A stretch of 64,000 bases of DNA from Streptomyces sp. CB00316 (GTDB lineage Bacteria; Actinomycetota; Actinomycetes; Streptomycetales; Streptomycetaceae): the NCBI RefSeq assembly GCF_001905595.1, contig NZ_LIXI01000005.1:584675-648674 (forward strand), given 5' to 3'. Within the stretch, counting starts at the first letter, position 1; each line of letters opens with the position of its first letter. The notes under the pieces were generated by a model, which had not been told where the DNA came from, did not search any database, and worked only from the letters and a program-made list of their open reading frames with translations. Below, in pieces: positions 9,068-17,640 of the stretch. The position numbers were made by a program, and so were the translations under genes.

Positions 9068-9592
9068 ATGTCTATCGGTCACACCCTCCTCGGGCTCCTG
9101 GAGTCCGGCCCCCGCCACGGCTACGACCTGAAACGGACCTTCGACGAGAAGTTCGGCCAGGACCGCCCGCTCCACTACGGCCAGGTCTACGCGACGATGT
9201 CCCGGCTCCTGAAGAACGGGCTCGTCGAGGTCGACGGCGTCGAGAGCGAAGGGGGGCCCGAGCGCAAGCGGTACGCCATCACGGACGCCGGGATCACCGA
9301 TGTCTCACGCTGGCTCATGCAGCCCGAGAAGCCGGAGCCGTACCTCCAGTCGACGCTCTACACCAAGGTCGTCCTGGCGCTCCTCACCGACCGCAGCGCC
9401 TCCGACCTGCTGGACTCCCAGCGCTCGGAGCACCTGCGGATGATGCGCATCCTCACGGACCGCAAGCGCAAGGGCGACCTCGCCGACCAACTGATCTGCG
9501 ACCACGCCCTGTTCCACCTGGAAGCCGACCTGCGGTGGCTGGAACTGACCGCCGCCCGCCTCGGCCAGCTCGCCAAGGTGGTGGCCCCGTGA
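9068..9592 (+). CDS. PadR family transcriptional regulator
   Basis: This is a 174-residue winged-helix repressor of the PadR family. The first 90 residues form the DNA-binding domain, starting MSIGHTLLGLLESGPRHGYD, with YGQVYATMSRLLKNGLVEV as the recognition region and GPERKRYAITDAG as the wing. The C-terminal helices are the ligand and dimer domain. The ATG at 9068 matches the conserved family start; a codon nine bases upstream is possible but lies closer to the operator repeats. Its stop overlaps the start of the ABC ATPase, so regulator and transporter form one operon, presumably self-repressed and induced by a transported or toxic compound. Confidence 0.9.
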   Translation: MSIGHTLLGLLESGPRHGYDLKRTFDEKFGQDRPLHYGQVYATMSRLLKNGLVEVDGVESEGGPERKRYAITDAGITDVSRWLMQPEKPEPYLQSTLYTKVVLALLTDRSASDLLDSQRSEHLRMMRILTDRKRKGDLADQLICDHALFHLEADLRWLELTAARLGQLAKVVAP

Positions 9593-10275
9593 TCCCCGAA
9601 GGCTCCCTGCTCGCCGCGCACGACCTGCGCAAGACCTACGGTGCGACGCCCGCCCTGGACGGTGCCTCGTTCTCCGTGCACCCCGGCGAGGTCGTCGCCG
9701 TGATGGGCCCCTCCGGCTCCGGCAAGTCGACCCTGCTGCACTGTCTGGCCGGGATCATCACCCCGGACTCCGGCACCATCACCTACGCCGGCCGCGAGCT
9801 CTCCGCGATGTCGGACGCCGAGCGCAGCGCCCTGCGCCGCAGCGACTTCGGCTTCGTCTTCCAGTTCGGCCAGCTCGTGCCGGAGCTGACCTGCGTGGAG
9901 AACGTCGCGCTGCCGCTGCGGCTGAACGGCGTGAAGCGCAAGGCCGCCGAGCGCACCGCCCGCGAGTGGATGGAGCGCCTGGAGGTCGAGGGCCTCGGTG
10001 CCAAGCGCCCCGGCGAGGTCTCCGGCGGCCAGGGCCAGCGCGTCGCCGTGGCCCGCGCCCTGGCGGCCTCCCCGAAGGTGATCTTCGCGGACGAGCCGAC
10101 CGGCGCCCTGGACTCCCTCAACGGCGAGCGGGTGATGGAGCTGCTCACCGAGGCCGCCCGCTCCTCCAACGTCGCGGTCGTCCTGGTCACCCACGAGGCC
10201 CGGGTCGCCGCCTACTCCGACCGTGACGTCACCGTGCGCGACGGCCGGGCCCGCGACCTGGAGCACGCCGTATGA
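9589..10275 (+). CDS. ABC transporter ATP-binding protein (MacB/LolD type)
   Basis: This is a 228-residue ATPase subunit. Walker A is GPSGSGKST, the Q-loop lies in FGFVFQFGQLVPELT, the signature is SGGQGQRVAVARAL, Walker B is VIFADEPTGALDS, and the H-loop is VTHEARVAA. The Q-loop and GALDS pattern place it in the MacB/LolD/FtsE group that partners FtsX-like permeases. The GTG at 9589 overlaps the padR stop (GTGA), and the gene ends overlapping the permease ATG. The complex is likely an export or mechanotransmission system. Its substrate is not visible. Confidence 0.93.
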   Translation: MIPEGSLLAAHDLRKTYGATPALDGASFSVHPGEVVAVMGPSGSGKSTLLHCLAGIITPDSGTITYAGRELSAMSDAERSALRRSDFGFVFQFGQLVPELTCVENVALPLRLNGVKRKAAERTAREWMERLEVEGLGAKRPGEVSGGQGQRVAVARALAASPKVIFADEPTGALDSLNGERVMELLTEAARSSNVAVVLVTHEARVAAYSDRDVTVRDGRARDLEHAV

Positions 10276-12674
10276 CGCTGCTCGACCCCCGTACCGCCCC
10301 CGCCTCCGCACAGGACCGCCCGAAGCCGCCCTCGCGCGGCGCGGCCACCCTCCGGGACCTCGGCCTCGGCATCCGGTTCGCCGCCGCAGGAGGCCGCGAG
10401 GGCTGGATCCGTACGCTGCTGACGGCGGTCGGCGTCGGCCTCGGGGTCACGCTGCTGCTGCTCGCCTCCTCCGTACCGCACATGCTCGACGAACGCTCCG
10501 CCCGGGACCAGGCGCGCAGCGAGAAGCGGATCTCCGACTCACCCGACACGAACGCCGTGAAGTCGGACACCTCGGTGGTCCGGATCAACACGACCACCGA
10601 GTACCGCGACCGCACCATCGAGGGATATCTGATGCGCGCCGACGGTGCGGCGCCCGTCCGCCCGCCGGGCCTCGACCGCTTCCCGGGGGCAGGCGAGATG
10701 GTGGTCTCCCCCGCGCTGAAGGAGCTGCTCGCCGCCCCCGGGAACGCGCTGCTGCGCGAGCGGCTGCCGTACGGGATCACCGGCACGATTCGAGACGCCG
10801 GGCTGCGCTCGCCCGGTGAACTCCTCTACTACGCGGGCAGCGACACCCTGACGCCCGCCTCGGGCGGCCACCGGATCGCCGGGTACGGGGACCCCCGCGA
10901 GGGCGATCCGCTGCCGCCGCTGCTGATCGTGCTGACCGTCATGGTCTGCGTCGTGCTGCTGGTGCCGGTCGCGATCTTCATCGCCACCGCCGTGCGGTTC
11001 GGCGGCGACCGGCGCGACCGCAGGCTCGCCGCGCTGCGTCTGGCCGGCGCCGACATCCGCTCGACCCGGCGCATCGCCGCCGGGGAGGCGCTGTTCGGCG
11101 CGGTCCTCGGGCTGCTGATCGGGCTGGCCTTCTTCCTGGTGGGACGGCAGTTCGTCGGCGCGGTGGAGATCTGGGACGTCAGCGCGTTCCCGGCGGACCT
11201 GGTGCCCGATCCCCTGCTCGCCGTGCTGATCACCGTCGCGGTGCCGCTCACCGCCGCCCTCGTCACGCTGGTCGCGATGCGCTCCGTGGTGATCGAACCG
11301 CTCGGCGTCGTACGCCGCGGCCGTGACCGGGGCCGCCGGCTCTGGTGGCGCCTGCTGATGCCGGCCGCAGGTCTGGCGGTGCTCGGCTTCACGGGCCGGG
11401 TCGACGCGTACACGTACGCGCCCGTCAATCCGTACCTGATCGCGACGGGTGCCGTGCTGGTGCTGGTCGGGCTCGCCCTGCTGCTGCCGTGGCTGGTCGA
11501 GGCGTGCGTGAACCGGCTGCGCGGCGGCCCGGTGCCCTGGCAGCTCGCCACCCGCAGGCTCCAGTTGAGCAGCGGAGCCGCGTCCCGAGCGGTCAGCGGG
11601 GTCACGGTGGCGGTGGCGGGCGCGATCGCCCTGCAGATGCTGTTCGCCTCGATGAACGCCGACTTCAACCGGATGACCGGCCAGGACCCCTCGCGGGCCC
11701 AGTTCGCCGCGTACTCCGAGGACGTCACGGGCGCGGCGGCCACCTCGGCCATCGAGAAGTTCCGCGCCACCGAGGGGGTGGAGGTGGTGATCGGCTCGGT
11801 GCAGGCGTACGCGTCCAAGCCGGGTGTCTACGCCGAGGACGACATCCCGCCCACCACCTCCCTCACCATCGGCACCTGCGCCACCCTGCGCGAGCTGGCC
11901 CGGATCGGCGGCTGCGAGGACGGCGACACCTTCGTCGTCCATCCGCCGGACGACGAGGACATGTCCGACTGGGTCGACCGGGCCGCCCGCAAGGGCAAGG
12001 TGGTCGAGGTCGGCTCCGGGGACGGCAAGCCGCTGCGGTGGACGCTGCCCGCCGACTCCCCGACCGTGGAGGGCCGCACCGACCCGATGGGCGTCACGCA
12101 CCACGGGATCATGGCGACCACCGGGGCGATCGACGCGGGCAAGCTGCCCGGCGCGCAGATCACCGCCCAGATCCGGGTCGACAAGAGCGTGCCGGACGTC
12201 GCCGAGCACGTGCGCAACACGGCGGCCAGGATCGATCCCGGCATGCGCTTCGTCACCCTCGACTCCGTGGAGCGCGACCGGCAGTACGCCAGCATCCAGA
12301 CCGGCCTCCAGGTCGGGGCGAGTGTGGTGCTCCTGCTGATCGCCGCCTCGATGCTGGTCTCCCAGCTGGAGCAGTTGCGCGAGCGCCGACGGCTGCTGTC
12401 GGTGCTGGTCGCCTTCGGCACCCGCCGTACGACGCTGAGCTGGTCGGTCCTGTGGCAGACCGCGCTCCCCGTGGTCCTCGGCCTCGCGGTGGCCGTGGCG
12501 GGCGGACTGCTGCTGGGCGCGACGCTCGCCTGGATGGTCGACAAGAGCGTCTCCGACTGGTGGCTCTTCCTGCCGCTGACAGGGGCCGGGGCCGGGCTGA
12601 TCCTGCTGGTGACGGCGTTGTCGCTGCCCTCGCTGTGGCGGCTGATGCGGCCGGACGGGCTGCGGACGGAGTAG
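10272..12674 (+). CDS. ABC transporter permease, FtsX-like
   Basis: This is an 800-residue membrane protein with the double-FtsX architecture. One helix lies near residues 45-65, before a first extracytoplasmic region. Three helices at about 215-345 carry the first FtsX domain, helices near 360-410 form a central pair, and a large extracytoplasmic region follows at about 460-670. The last three helices are at about 680-790. Both FtsX domains have typical repeats, such as RLAALRLAGADIRSTRRI and RRLLSVLVAFGTRRTTLSW. The ATG overlaps the ATPase stop by four bases. A strong hairpin follows the stop, so padR, ATPase and permease make a three-gene operon. Confidence 0.9.
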   Translation: MTLLDPRTAPASAQDRPKPPSRGAATLRDLGLGIRFAAAGGREGWIRTLLTAVGVGLGVTLLLLASSVPHMLDERSARDQARSEKRISDSPDTNAVKSDTSVVRINTTTEYRDRTIEGYLMRADGAAPVRPPGLDRFPGAGEMVVSPALKELLAAPGNALLRERLPYGITGTIRDAGLRSPGELLYYAGSDTLTPASGGHRIAGYGDPREGDPLPPLLIVLTVMVCVVLLVPVAIFIATAVRFGGDRRDRRLAALRLAGADIRSTRRIAAGEALFGAVLGLLIGLAFFLVGRQFVGAVEIWDVSAFPADLVPDPLLAVLITVAVPLTAALVTLVAMRSVVIEPLGVVRRGRDRGRRLWWRLLMPAAGLAVLGFTGRVDAYTYAPVNPYLIATGAVLVLVGLALLLPWLVEACVNRLRGGPVPWQLATRRLQLSSGAASRAVSGVTVAVAGAIALQMLFASMNADFNRMTGQDPSRAQFAAYSEDVTGAAATSAIEKFRATEGVEVVIGSVQAYASKPGVYAEDDIPPTTSLTIGTCATLRELARIGGCEDGDTFVVHPPDDEDMSDWVDRAARKGKVVEVGSGDGKPLRWTLPADSPTVEGRTDPMGVTHHGIMATTGAIDAGKLPGAQITAQIRVDKSVPDVAEHVRNTAARIDPGMRFVTLDSVERDRQYASIQTGLQVGASVVLLLIAASMLVSQLEQLRERRRLLSVLVAFGTRRTTLSWSVLWQTALPVVLGLAVAVAGGLLLGATLAWMVDKSVSDWWLFLPLTGAGAGLILLVTALSLPSLWRLMRPDGLRTE

Positions 12675-12687
12675 CGGGAGCAGGCAC

Positions 12688-12730
12688 CGCGGGGGTGCGG
12701 CCGGGCCCGAAGTCCGGCCTCACCCCCGCG
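12688..12730. terminator. bidirectional hairpin terminator
   Basis: Arms CGCGGGGGTG and CACCCCCGCG enclose a second internal stem GGCCGG/CCGGCC. It sits between the convergent permease and oxyR genes and overlaps neither stop codon. Confidence 0.8.
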
Positions 12731-12733
12731 CGT

Positions 12734-13723
12734 TCATACGTCAGGGGCGTCCATCACCCGCACCGGGAGCGGCTCCATCGCCCCGCGCAGCGCGGCGGCG
12801 AACTCCTCGAACTCGCCGCCCCGCGCCGACCCGGTCCGCATCGCCAGCGCCACCCGCCGGGTGGGGGCCGGGTGGGCGAAGTACCCGGTGGCCAGGGCGT
12901 CGTTGCGCGCGGTCTCCACCGTCACCGCGGTGCGCGGCAGCAGGGTCACCCCGAGCCCGCCCGCGACCAGCTGGACGAGGGTGGAGAGCCCGGCGGCGGT
13001 CGTGGTGACCGGCGCCCCCTCCGTACGCCCGGCCTCCCGGCAGATGTCGAGGGCCTGGTCGCGCAGGCAGTGGCCCTCGTCCAGGAGGAGCAGCGGCAGC
13101 TGGCGCAGCGCGTCGCGCGGGATGTCGGCGCGGCCGCCGAGCCAGTGGTCCTGCTCCATGACCAGCACGAAGTCCTCGTCGAAGAGCGGGATCTCGCTCA
13201 CCCCGGGGACCCCGAGCGGCACGGCGAGGAGCAGGAGGTCCAGGCGTCCGGCGGCGAGCCCCTCCAGCAGCGAGGAGGTCTGCTCCTCATGGACCTGGAG
13301 GTCGAGGTCCGGGTAGCGGTCGTGGACGAGCCGGAGCACGGTGGGCAGCAGATACGGGGCGACGGTCGGGATCACGCCGAGCCGGAGCACCCCGGTGAAC
13401 GGCGCCCGGGCGGCCTCCGCCTCCTCCATCAGCGCGGCGACGGCCTCCAGCACGACTCCGGTCCGCGCCGCGAGCCGCTCCCCCGCGGGCGAGAGCAGCA
13501 CCTTGCGCGTCGTACGCTCGATGAGCTGGACACCCAGTGCCTCCTCCAGGGTGGAGACGGCTCCGGAGAGTGCCGGCTGACTCATCCCGATCGCTGCCGC
13601 CGCGTCCCGGAAGTGCAGATGCTCCGCCACCGCCGCGAAGGCGCGGAGCTGCGACAGGCTGGGCTGCCTGGCGGACTGCCTGGCCGGCTTCTGAGGGCGT
13701 ATGCCCGGTTTTCCCTGGCCCAC
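12734..13723 (-). CDS. oxyR: LysR family peroxide sensor OxyR
   Basis: This is a 329-residue LysR-type regulator that activates peroxide defence. The helix-turn-helix is QLRAFAAVAEHLHFRDAAAA followed by MSQPALSGAVSTLEEALGV. The regulatory domain contains DEGHCLRDQALDIC, the two cysteines expected to form the redox disulfide of OxyR. The gene is divergent from ahpC, its classical target in actinobacteria. The GTG at 13723 was chosen because GGAGG lies nine bases before it; the frame stays open further upstream, into the shared promoter region. The cysteine pair and context make OxyR much more likely than another LysR member. Confidence 0.94.
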   Translation of the reverse strand: MGQGKPGIRPQKPARQSARQPSLSQLRAFAAVAEHLHFRDAAAAIGMSQPALSGAVSTLEEALGVQLIERTTRKVLLSPAGERLAARTGVVLEAVAALMEEAEAARAPFTGVLRLGVIPTVAPYLLPTVLRLVHDRYPDLDLQVHEEQTSSLLEGLAAGRLDLLLLAVPLGVPGVSEIPLFDEDFVLVMEQDHWLGGRADIPRDALRQLPLLLLDEGHCLRDQALDICREAGRTEGAPVTTTAAGLSTLVQLVAGGLGVTLLPRTAVTVETARNDALATGYFAHPAPTRRVALAMRTGSARGGEFEEFAAALRGAMEPLPVRVMDAPDV

Positions 13724-13857
13724 TGATAGGTACCTCCGATCATCACGCCCGAGTGTAGCTATTTCCCTGATCAATGCACTCTGTGCCAAGGTGGATCTCG
13801 TCCAACCCTCAGGAAATCTCCCCAAAGGGGAATTTCCTAACGCTGCAAGGAGAGCGC
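13724..13857. promoter_or_regulatory. oxyR-ahpC divergent regulatory region with a 28-bp dyad
   Basis: This 134-bp gap holds the promoters of both genes and should contain the OxyR site. A striking dyad occupies 13811-13838: AGGAAAT, CCCC, a 3-bp centre, GGGG, ATTTCCT, with arms offset by one base. It ends nine bases before the ahpC ribosome site AAGGAG, so it could fold in the leader mRNA as well as bind protein. Confidence 0.7.
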
Positions 13858-14412
13858 GTGCTCACTGTCGGTGACAAGTTCCCCGAGTTCGACCTGACTG
13901 CTTGTGTTTCGCTGGAGAGCGGCAAGGAGTTCGAGCAGATCAACCACAAGACCTACGAGGGCAAGTGGAAGATCGTCTTCGCGTGGCCGAAGGACTTCAC
14001 TTTCGTCTGCCCCACGGAGATCGCCGCCTTCGGCAAGCTGAACGAGGAGTTCGCCGACCGCGACGCCCAGGTCCTCGGCTTCTCCGGTGACTCCGAGTTC
14101 GTGCACCACGCCTGGCGCAAGGACCACCCGGACCTGACCGACCTGCCCTTCCCGATGCTGGCCGACTCGAAGCACGAGCTGATGCGTGACCTCGGCATCG
14201 AGGGCGAGGACGGCTTCGCGCAGCGCGCCGTCTTCATCGTCGACCAGAACAACGAGATCCAGTTCACGATGGTGACCGCCGGTTCCGTGGGCCGTAACCC
14301 CAAGGAGGTCCTGCGGGTCCTCGACGCCCTGCAGACCGACGAGCTGTGCCCGTGCAACTGGACCAAGGGGGAGAACACCCTCGACCCGGTCGCCCTCCTC
14401 TCGGGCGAGTGA
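13858..14412 (+). CDS. ahpC: alkyl hydroperoxide reductase AhpC (peroxiredoxin)
   Basis: This is a 184-residue two-Cys peroxiredoxin that reduces hydrogen peroxide and organic peroxides. The peroxidatic cysteine is C51 in DFTFVCPTE, with the supporting Thr of the PxxxTxxC motif at T48. The C-terminal ELCPCNW carries C164 and C166, the pair seen in actinobacterial AhpC, which is recharged by AhpD rather than AhpF. The GTG at 13858 has AAGGAG six bases upstream and gives the conserved start VLTVGDKFPEFDL. An in-frame start at 13774 would run through the dyad and is rejected. It forms an operon with ahpD. Confidence 0.97.
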   Translation: MLTVGDKFPEFDLTACVSLESGKEFEQINHKTYEGKWKIVFAWPKDFTFVCPTEIAAFGKLNEEFADRDAQVLGFSGDSEFVHHAWRKDHPDLTDLPFPMLADSKHELMRDLGIEGEDGFAQRAVFIVDQNNEIQFTMVTAGSVGRNPKEVLRVLDALQTDELCPCNWTKGENTLDPVALLSGE

Positions 14413-14422
14413 GCTGATACCC

Positions 14423-14956
14423 ATGGCTCTCGATGAACTCAAGTCCGCCATACCGGACTTCGCCAAGGACCTGAAGCTGAACCTCGGTTCGGTCATCGGC
14501 AACAGCGACCTCCCGAAGCAACAGCTGTGGGGGACCGTGCTGGCCTGCGCGATCGCCTCGCGTTCGCCGCGGGTGCTGCGTGAGCTGGAGCCCGAGGCGA
14601 AGGCCAACCTGTCGCCCGAGGCGTACGCCGCGGCGAAGTCGGCGGCCGCCGTCATGGCGATGAACAACGTCTTCTACCGCACCCGGCACCTGCTGTCGGA
14701 CCCGGAGTACGGCACGCTCCGCGCGGGCCTGCGGATGAACGTCATCGGCAACCCGGGCGTGGAGAAGGTCGACTTCGAGCTGTGGTCGCTCGCCGTCTCC
14801 GCGATCAACGGCTGCGGCCAGTGCCTGGACTCCCACGAGCAGGTGCTCCGCAAGGCCGGCGTGGACCGCGAGACCATCCAGGAGGCCGTCAAGGTCGCCT
14901 CGGTGATCCAGGCGGTCGGTGTGACCCTCGACGCCGAGGCCGTACTCGCCGAGTAG
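14423..14956 (+). CDS. ahpD: alkyl hydroperoxidase AhpD
   Basis: This is a 177-residue all-helical protein that recycles AhpC, linking it to lipoamide-dependent reductants in actinobacteria. The active-site CxxC is C131-G-Q-C134 in NGCGQCLDSHEQ, and the downstream His of the proton relay is present. The length matches the mycobacterial enzyme closely. It starts 10 bp after the ahpC stop and shares its promoter. A strong hairpin follows the stop. Confidence 0.97.
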   Translation: MALDELKSAIPDFAKDLKLNLGSVIGNSDLPKQQLWGTVLACAIASRSPRVLRELEPEAKANLSPEAYAAAKSAAAVMAMNNVFYRTRHLLSDPEYGTLRAGLRMNVIGNPGVEKVDFELWSLAVSAINGCGQCLDSHEQVLRKAGVDRETIQEAVKVASVIQAVGVTLDAEAVLAE

Positions 14957-14977
14957 TCACCCGCACCACCCCTGATA

Positions 14978-15025
14978 CGGAGAAGAGCCCCGAGGACGAC
15001 CGACCGTCCCCGGGGCTCTTCTCCG
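14978..15025. terminator. bidirectional hairpin terminator, 15-bp perfect stem
   Basis: CGGAGAAGAGCCCCG at 14978-14992 pairs perfectly with its complement at 15011-15025, and the loop can extend the stem through GGAC/GTCC. It separates the convergent ahpD and AI-2E family genes. Confidence 0.92.
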
Positions 15026-15037
15026 TCCGCTGTACGC

Positions 15038-16408
15038 CTACTTCTCCGGCGGTTCCAGGGACGCGGCCGGGGTGACGGGCCCGTCCGCCACCTCCTGCGG
15101 GGTCGGCGGTGACGTCGGGGCGCCTCCCAGCGCGGTGGCCCCGCGCCGGCCGCCGACCGGCGCGGGGGTCGCGTACGACCGCAGATAGCCGACCACCGTG
15201 TTGACGACGGCAACCAGCGGTACGGCGACCACCGCGCCGCCGATGCCCGCGACCAGGCCGCCCGTCGCCACCGCGAGGACCACGGCCAGCGGATGGACCC
15301 GCACCGCCCGGCCGAGGATGAACGGCTGGAGGATGTGGCCCTCGATCTGCTGCACCGCCAGAACCACCACCAGCACCATCAGCGCGGTGAACACGCCCTC
15401 GGTGACCAGCGCGACGACCACCGCCAGCGCCCCGGAGACCACGGCACCCAGCAGCGGGATGAAGGCGAACAGGAAGATGAACACGGCCAGCGGCACCGCG
15501 AGCGGCACATTGAGGAAGTAGAGGCCGAGGCCGATGAAGATGGCGTCGATCAGGGCGACCAGCACCGTGCCGCGTACGTAGGCGGTCAGGGTCCGCCAGG
15601 CGCGCGGCCCGGCCCCCGCGACCCCGGGGCGGGCGGCGGCGGGCACCAGCTTCAGCGACCACTCCCAGATGCGCCTGCCGTCGTAGAGCAGGAAGAGCGT
15701 GGAGAACATCGCCAGCAGCAGGCCGGTGAGGAACTCCACCATGAAGGTGACGCCCTGGAGCCCGGCGGAGGTGATCTCCTCCGTGTTGGTGCCGATGGTG
15801 TCGTTGAGGTTCTTGGCGATGTCGTTGATCTGCGACTCGGTGACGTGGAAGGGGCTGTCCAGCAGCCAGCGCTTCAACTCGTCGATGCCGTCGCGGACCC
15901 GGTCGGAGAGCGTGTCGAGGTTCTCCATCACCTGCCACACGACGAACCAGCCGACCAGGCCGATGATGACGAACCCGAGCACGGCCGTCACGGCGGTGGC
16001 GAGCCCGTGCGGCAGTCCGTACCGCTTGAGCCGGACGACGGTCGGCTGGAGCATCGCGGTGACGAGCAGGGCGGCGGAGAAGGCGAGGACCACCAGTTGG
16101 ATGGCGCTGATCACCTGCATCAGCACCCAGAGGGTCCCGGCGAGGACGAGCAGCCGCCACCCCGCCTCGGCCGCGACCCGCATCCCCCACGGGATCGCGG
16201 CGACGGGATCGGGCTTGGCGGCGACGGAGGGGGCGTACGTGGGGGGCGCGGGAACCTGGCCGGGGTCGTCCGGGGCGGCGTCGGCCGCTCCGTTCACTCC
16301 GAAGGGGTCGTCATCCGCGGCGGCGCGCTCCCGGCGCTCTTCCAGGCGTGCGCCCAGCTCCGTCAGTTCGGACCCGAAGCGGCCCAGCCAGCCCGGTAGT
16401 TTCGACAT
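15038..16408 (-). CDS. AI-2E family transporter-like membrane protein
   Basis: This is a 456-residue integral membrane protein of the PerM/TqsA (AI-2 exporter-like) family. An acidic, disordered N-terminus of about 90 residues precedes paired helices at about 95-145, a helix near 165, an amphipathic extracytoplasmic region at about 190-235 with LPHG and SDRVRDGIDELKRWLLDS, and five more helices at 240-400. The family motif FIPLLGAVVSGALA and the segment HPLAVVLAVATGGLVAGI are present. The ATG at 16408 follows GGGAAAG. Export of autoinducer-2 should not be assumed, since the family is broad and includes sodium/proton antiporters. Confidence 0.85.
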   Translation of the reverse strand: MSKLPGWLGRFGSELTELGARLEERRERAAADDDPFGVNGAADAAPDDPGQVPAPPTYAPSVAAKPDPVAAIPWGMRVAAEAGWRLLVLAGTLWVLMQVISAIQLVVLAFSAALLVTAMLQPTVVRLKRYGLPHGLATAVTAVLGFVIIGLVGWFVVWQVMENLDTLSDRVRDGIDELKRWLLDSPFHVTESQINDIAKNLNDTIGTNTEEITSAGLQGVTFMVEFLTGLLLAMFSTLFLLYDGRRIWEWSLKLVPAAARPGVAGAGPRAWRTLTAYVRGTVLVALIDAIFIGLGLYFLNVPLAVPLAVFIFLFAFIPLLGAVVSGALAVVVALVTEGVFTALMVLVVVLAVQQIEGHILQPFILGRAVRVHPLAVVLAVATGGLVAGIGGAVVAVPLVAVVNTVVGYLRSYATPAPVGGRRGATALGGAPTSPPTPQEVADGPVTPAASLEPPEK

Positions 16409-16477
16409 GTCTCTTTCCCTTCCCCCATCTTCGCTCCCCAGCGCTGCCCTGGATCGCCGGATGCGACCGTACACGCG

Positions 16478-16513
16478 CGAGGCCCCCCACCGCGTTCGCG
16501 GTGGGGGGCCTCG
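16478..16513 (-). terminator. strong hairpin terminator of the SLT-domain gene
   Basis: A 15-bp perfect stem beginning CGAGGCCCCCCACCG is closed by a loop containing TTCG. It lies 16 bp beyond the stop of the SLT-domain gene on the minus strand and insulates the gene downstream. Confidence 0.88.
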
Positions 16514-16528
16514 GGAGGGCTGTTCGCC

Positions 16529-17251
16529 CTAGTACCAGTTGTTGGCCTGCCAGAAGGACCAGGCGCCGCACGGGGAGCCGTAGCGGCTGTCCATGTAGCT
16601 GAGGCCCCACTTGATCTGGGTGGCCGGGTTGGTCTGCCAGTCGGCGCCGGCGGAGGACATCTTGTGGCCCGGGAGGGCCTGCATCAGTCCGTACGCACCG
16701 GAGGACGGGTTGGTCGCACGGTAGTTCCAGGTCGACTCGTGGTTCACGATGTTGCTGAAGCACTGGAACTGGTCCGCCGGGACCATCTGACGGGCCATCG
16801 CCTGCACCTGGGCCACGGTGTACGAGCCCTGCGCGGAGAACGAGGAGGCGTCGCGGACGGAGGACCGGCTGGCACGCTCGGCCTCTTCCTTTTCCTTCTT
16901 CGCCTTCTCCGCGGCCTGGCGCTCGGCCTCGGCCTTCGCCTCGGCCGCGGCCTTCTTGGACTTGGCGTCCTTGGCGGCCTGCAGGCGGGCGGACTCCTCG
17001 GCCGACTTCTTCGCGGCGGAGTCGGCCGCGGATGCCTGGGCATCGGCCTGCTGCGTCAGCGAAGCGGTCTGGACCTGGGCCTGCTGGCCCGCGGGGATGT
17101 CTGCGAGCAGCGTGGTGTCGGCTGCGGCAGCCTCGAAGTTGTTGTCGTCGGCGGCAGGTGCGCCGCCCGCAGCAACGCCTACGACGGCGCCAACGGTGGT
17201 GACCGCAGTGGCAGATGCCACGGCGAACCCCCGGACCGAGATCCGGCTCAC
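16529..17251 (-). CDS. secreted lytic transglycosylase-like (SLT domain) protein
   Basis: This is a 240-residue exported peptidoglycan hydrolase. The start VSRISVRGFAVASATAV opens a signal peptide that ends near GGAPAADDN. Residues 55-125 are a charged Ala/Lys/Glu coiled-coil region. The SLT/lysozyme-like fold fills about 145-240, with FSNIVNHESTWNYRATN carrying the probable catalytic Glu, SSGAYGLMQALPG, and WGLSYMDSRYGSPCGAW. It resembles the Streptomyces cell-wall lytic enzymes linked to germination and growth. The GTG at 17251 has GGAAGGA six bases before it, which decides against the in-frame ATG at 17269. A long structured leader precedes it. Confidence 0.88.
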   Translation of the reverse strand: MSRISVRGFAVASATAVTTVGAVVGVAAGGAPAADDNNFEAAAADTTLLADIPAGQQAQVQTASLTQQADAQASAADSAAKKSAEESARLQAAKDAKSKKAAAEAKAEAERQAAEKAKKEKEEAERASRSSVRDASSFSAQGSYTVAQVQAMARQMVPADQFQCFSNIVNHESTWNYRATNPSSGAYGLMQALPGHKMSSAGADWQTNPATQIKWGLSYMDSRYGSPCGAWSFWQANNWY

Positions 17252-17640
17252 ATGGTGTCCTTCCAGCATCGTCCGCTTAGGTGACCTCGCGGGCGCGTTC
17301 GTGCCCCTGGCGCTGGCCTCCCTACTGCGTGGGTCACGGGAGGCACGGGCCCGTTGGGCAACCCCGGTGGAGGGGTCGCCGCGTGGTGCTCGCGGGCGGC
17401 ATACGGGCGTCTCGTGTTGAGTTGTGTGGTGCGTGGCGCCTCTGGAGGTGCCCAAGTGCCGTATGCGGGGCCTGACGGAAGCAAGACTCTGCCGGACAGG
17501 GACGCCACAGGGCAATTCCCTGTCGCGTGGGAAAGCTCACACTCCGTTTGGGCCATCGTTTCTGCGGAAATGACGGCGCAACATGATGCCGCCCGGCTAG
17601 AGTGCTTGGCTCGCCGGGCGGCATCAACAGGACATGCGGG
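17252..17640 (-). promoter_or_regulatory. 389-bp upstream region and probable structured leader of the SLT gene
   Basis: No gene fits this stretch. Read as RNA on the minus strand it can fold, for example GCCTCCC with GGGAGGC inside CGTGCC with GGCACG at about 17285-17350. Leaders of Streptomyces cell-wall hydrolase genes often carry c-di-AMP (ydaO) riboswitches, but I do not see the GGGGUGAA signature. The part near 17580-17640 is the region just beyond the phoH stop. Confidence 0.4.

Noticed and set aside
13774..13857. Extended AhpC start
   Set aside because: It would translate through the 28-bp dyad and lacks homology to AhpC; the GTG at 13858 follows AAGGAG.
17252..17500. c-di-AMP (ydaO) riboswitch before the SLT gene
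   Set aside because: I expected one from related genes but do not find the GGGGUGAA signature or its partner helices, so I list only an unidentified leader.
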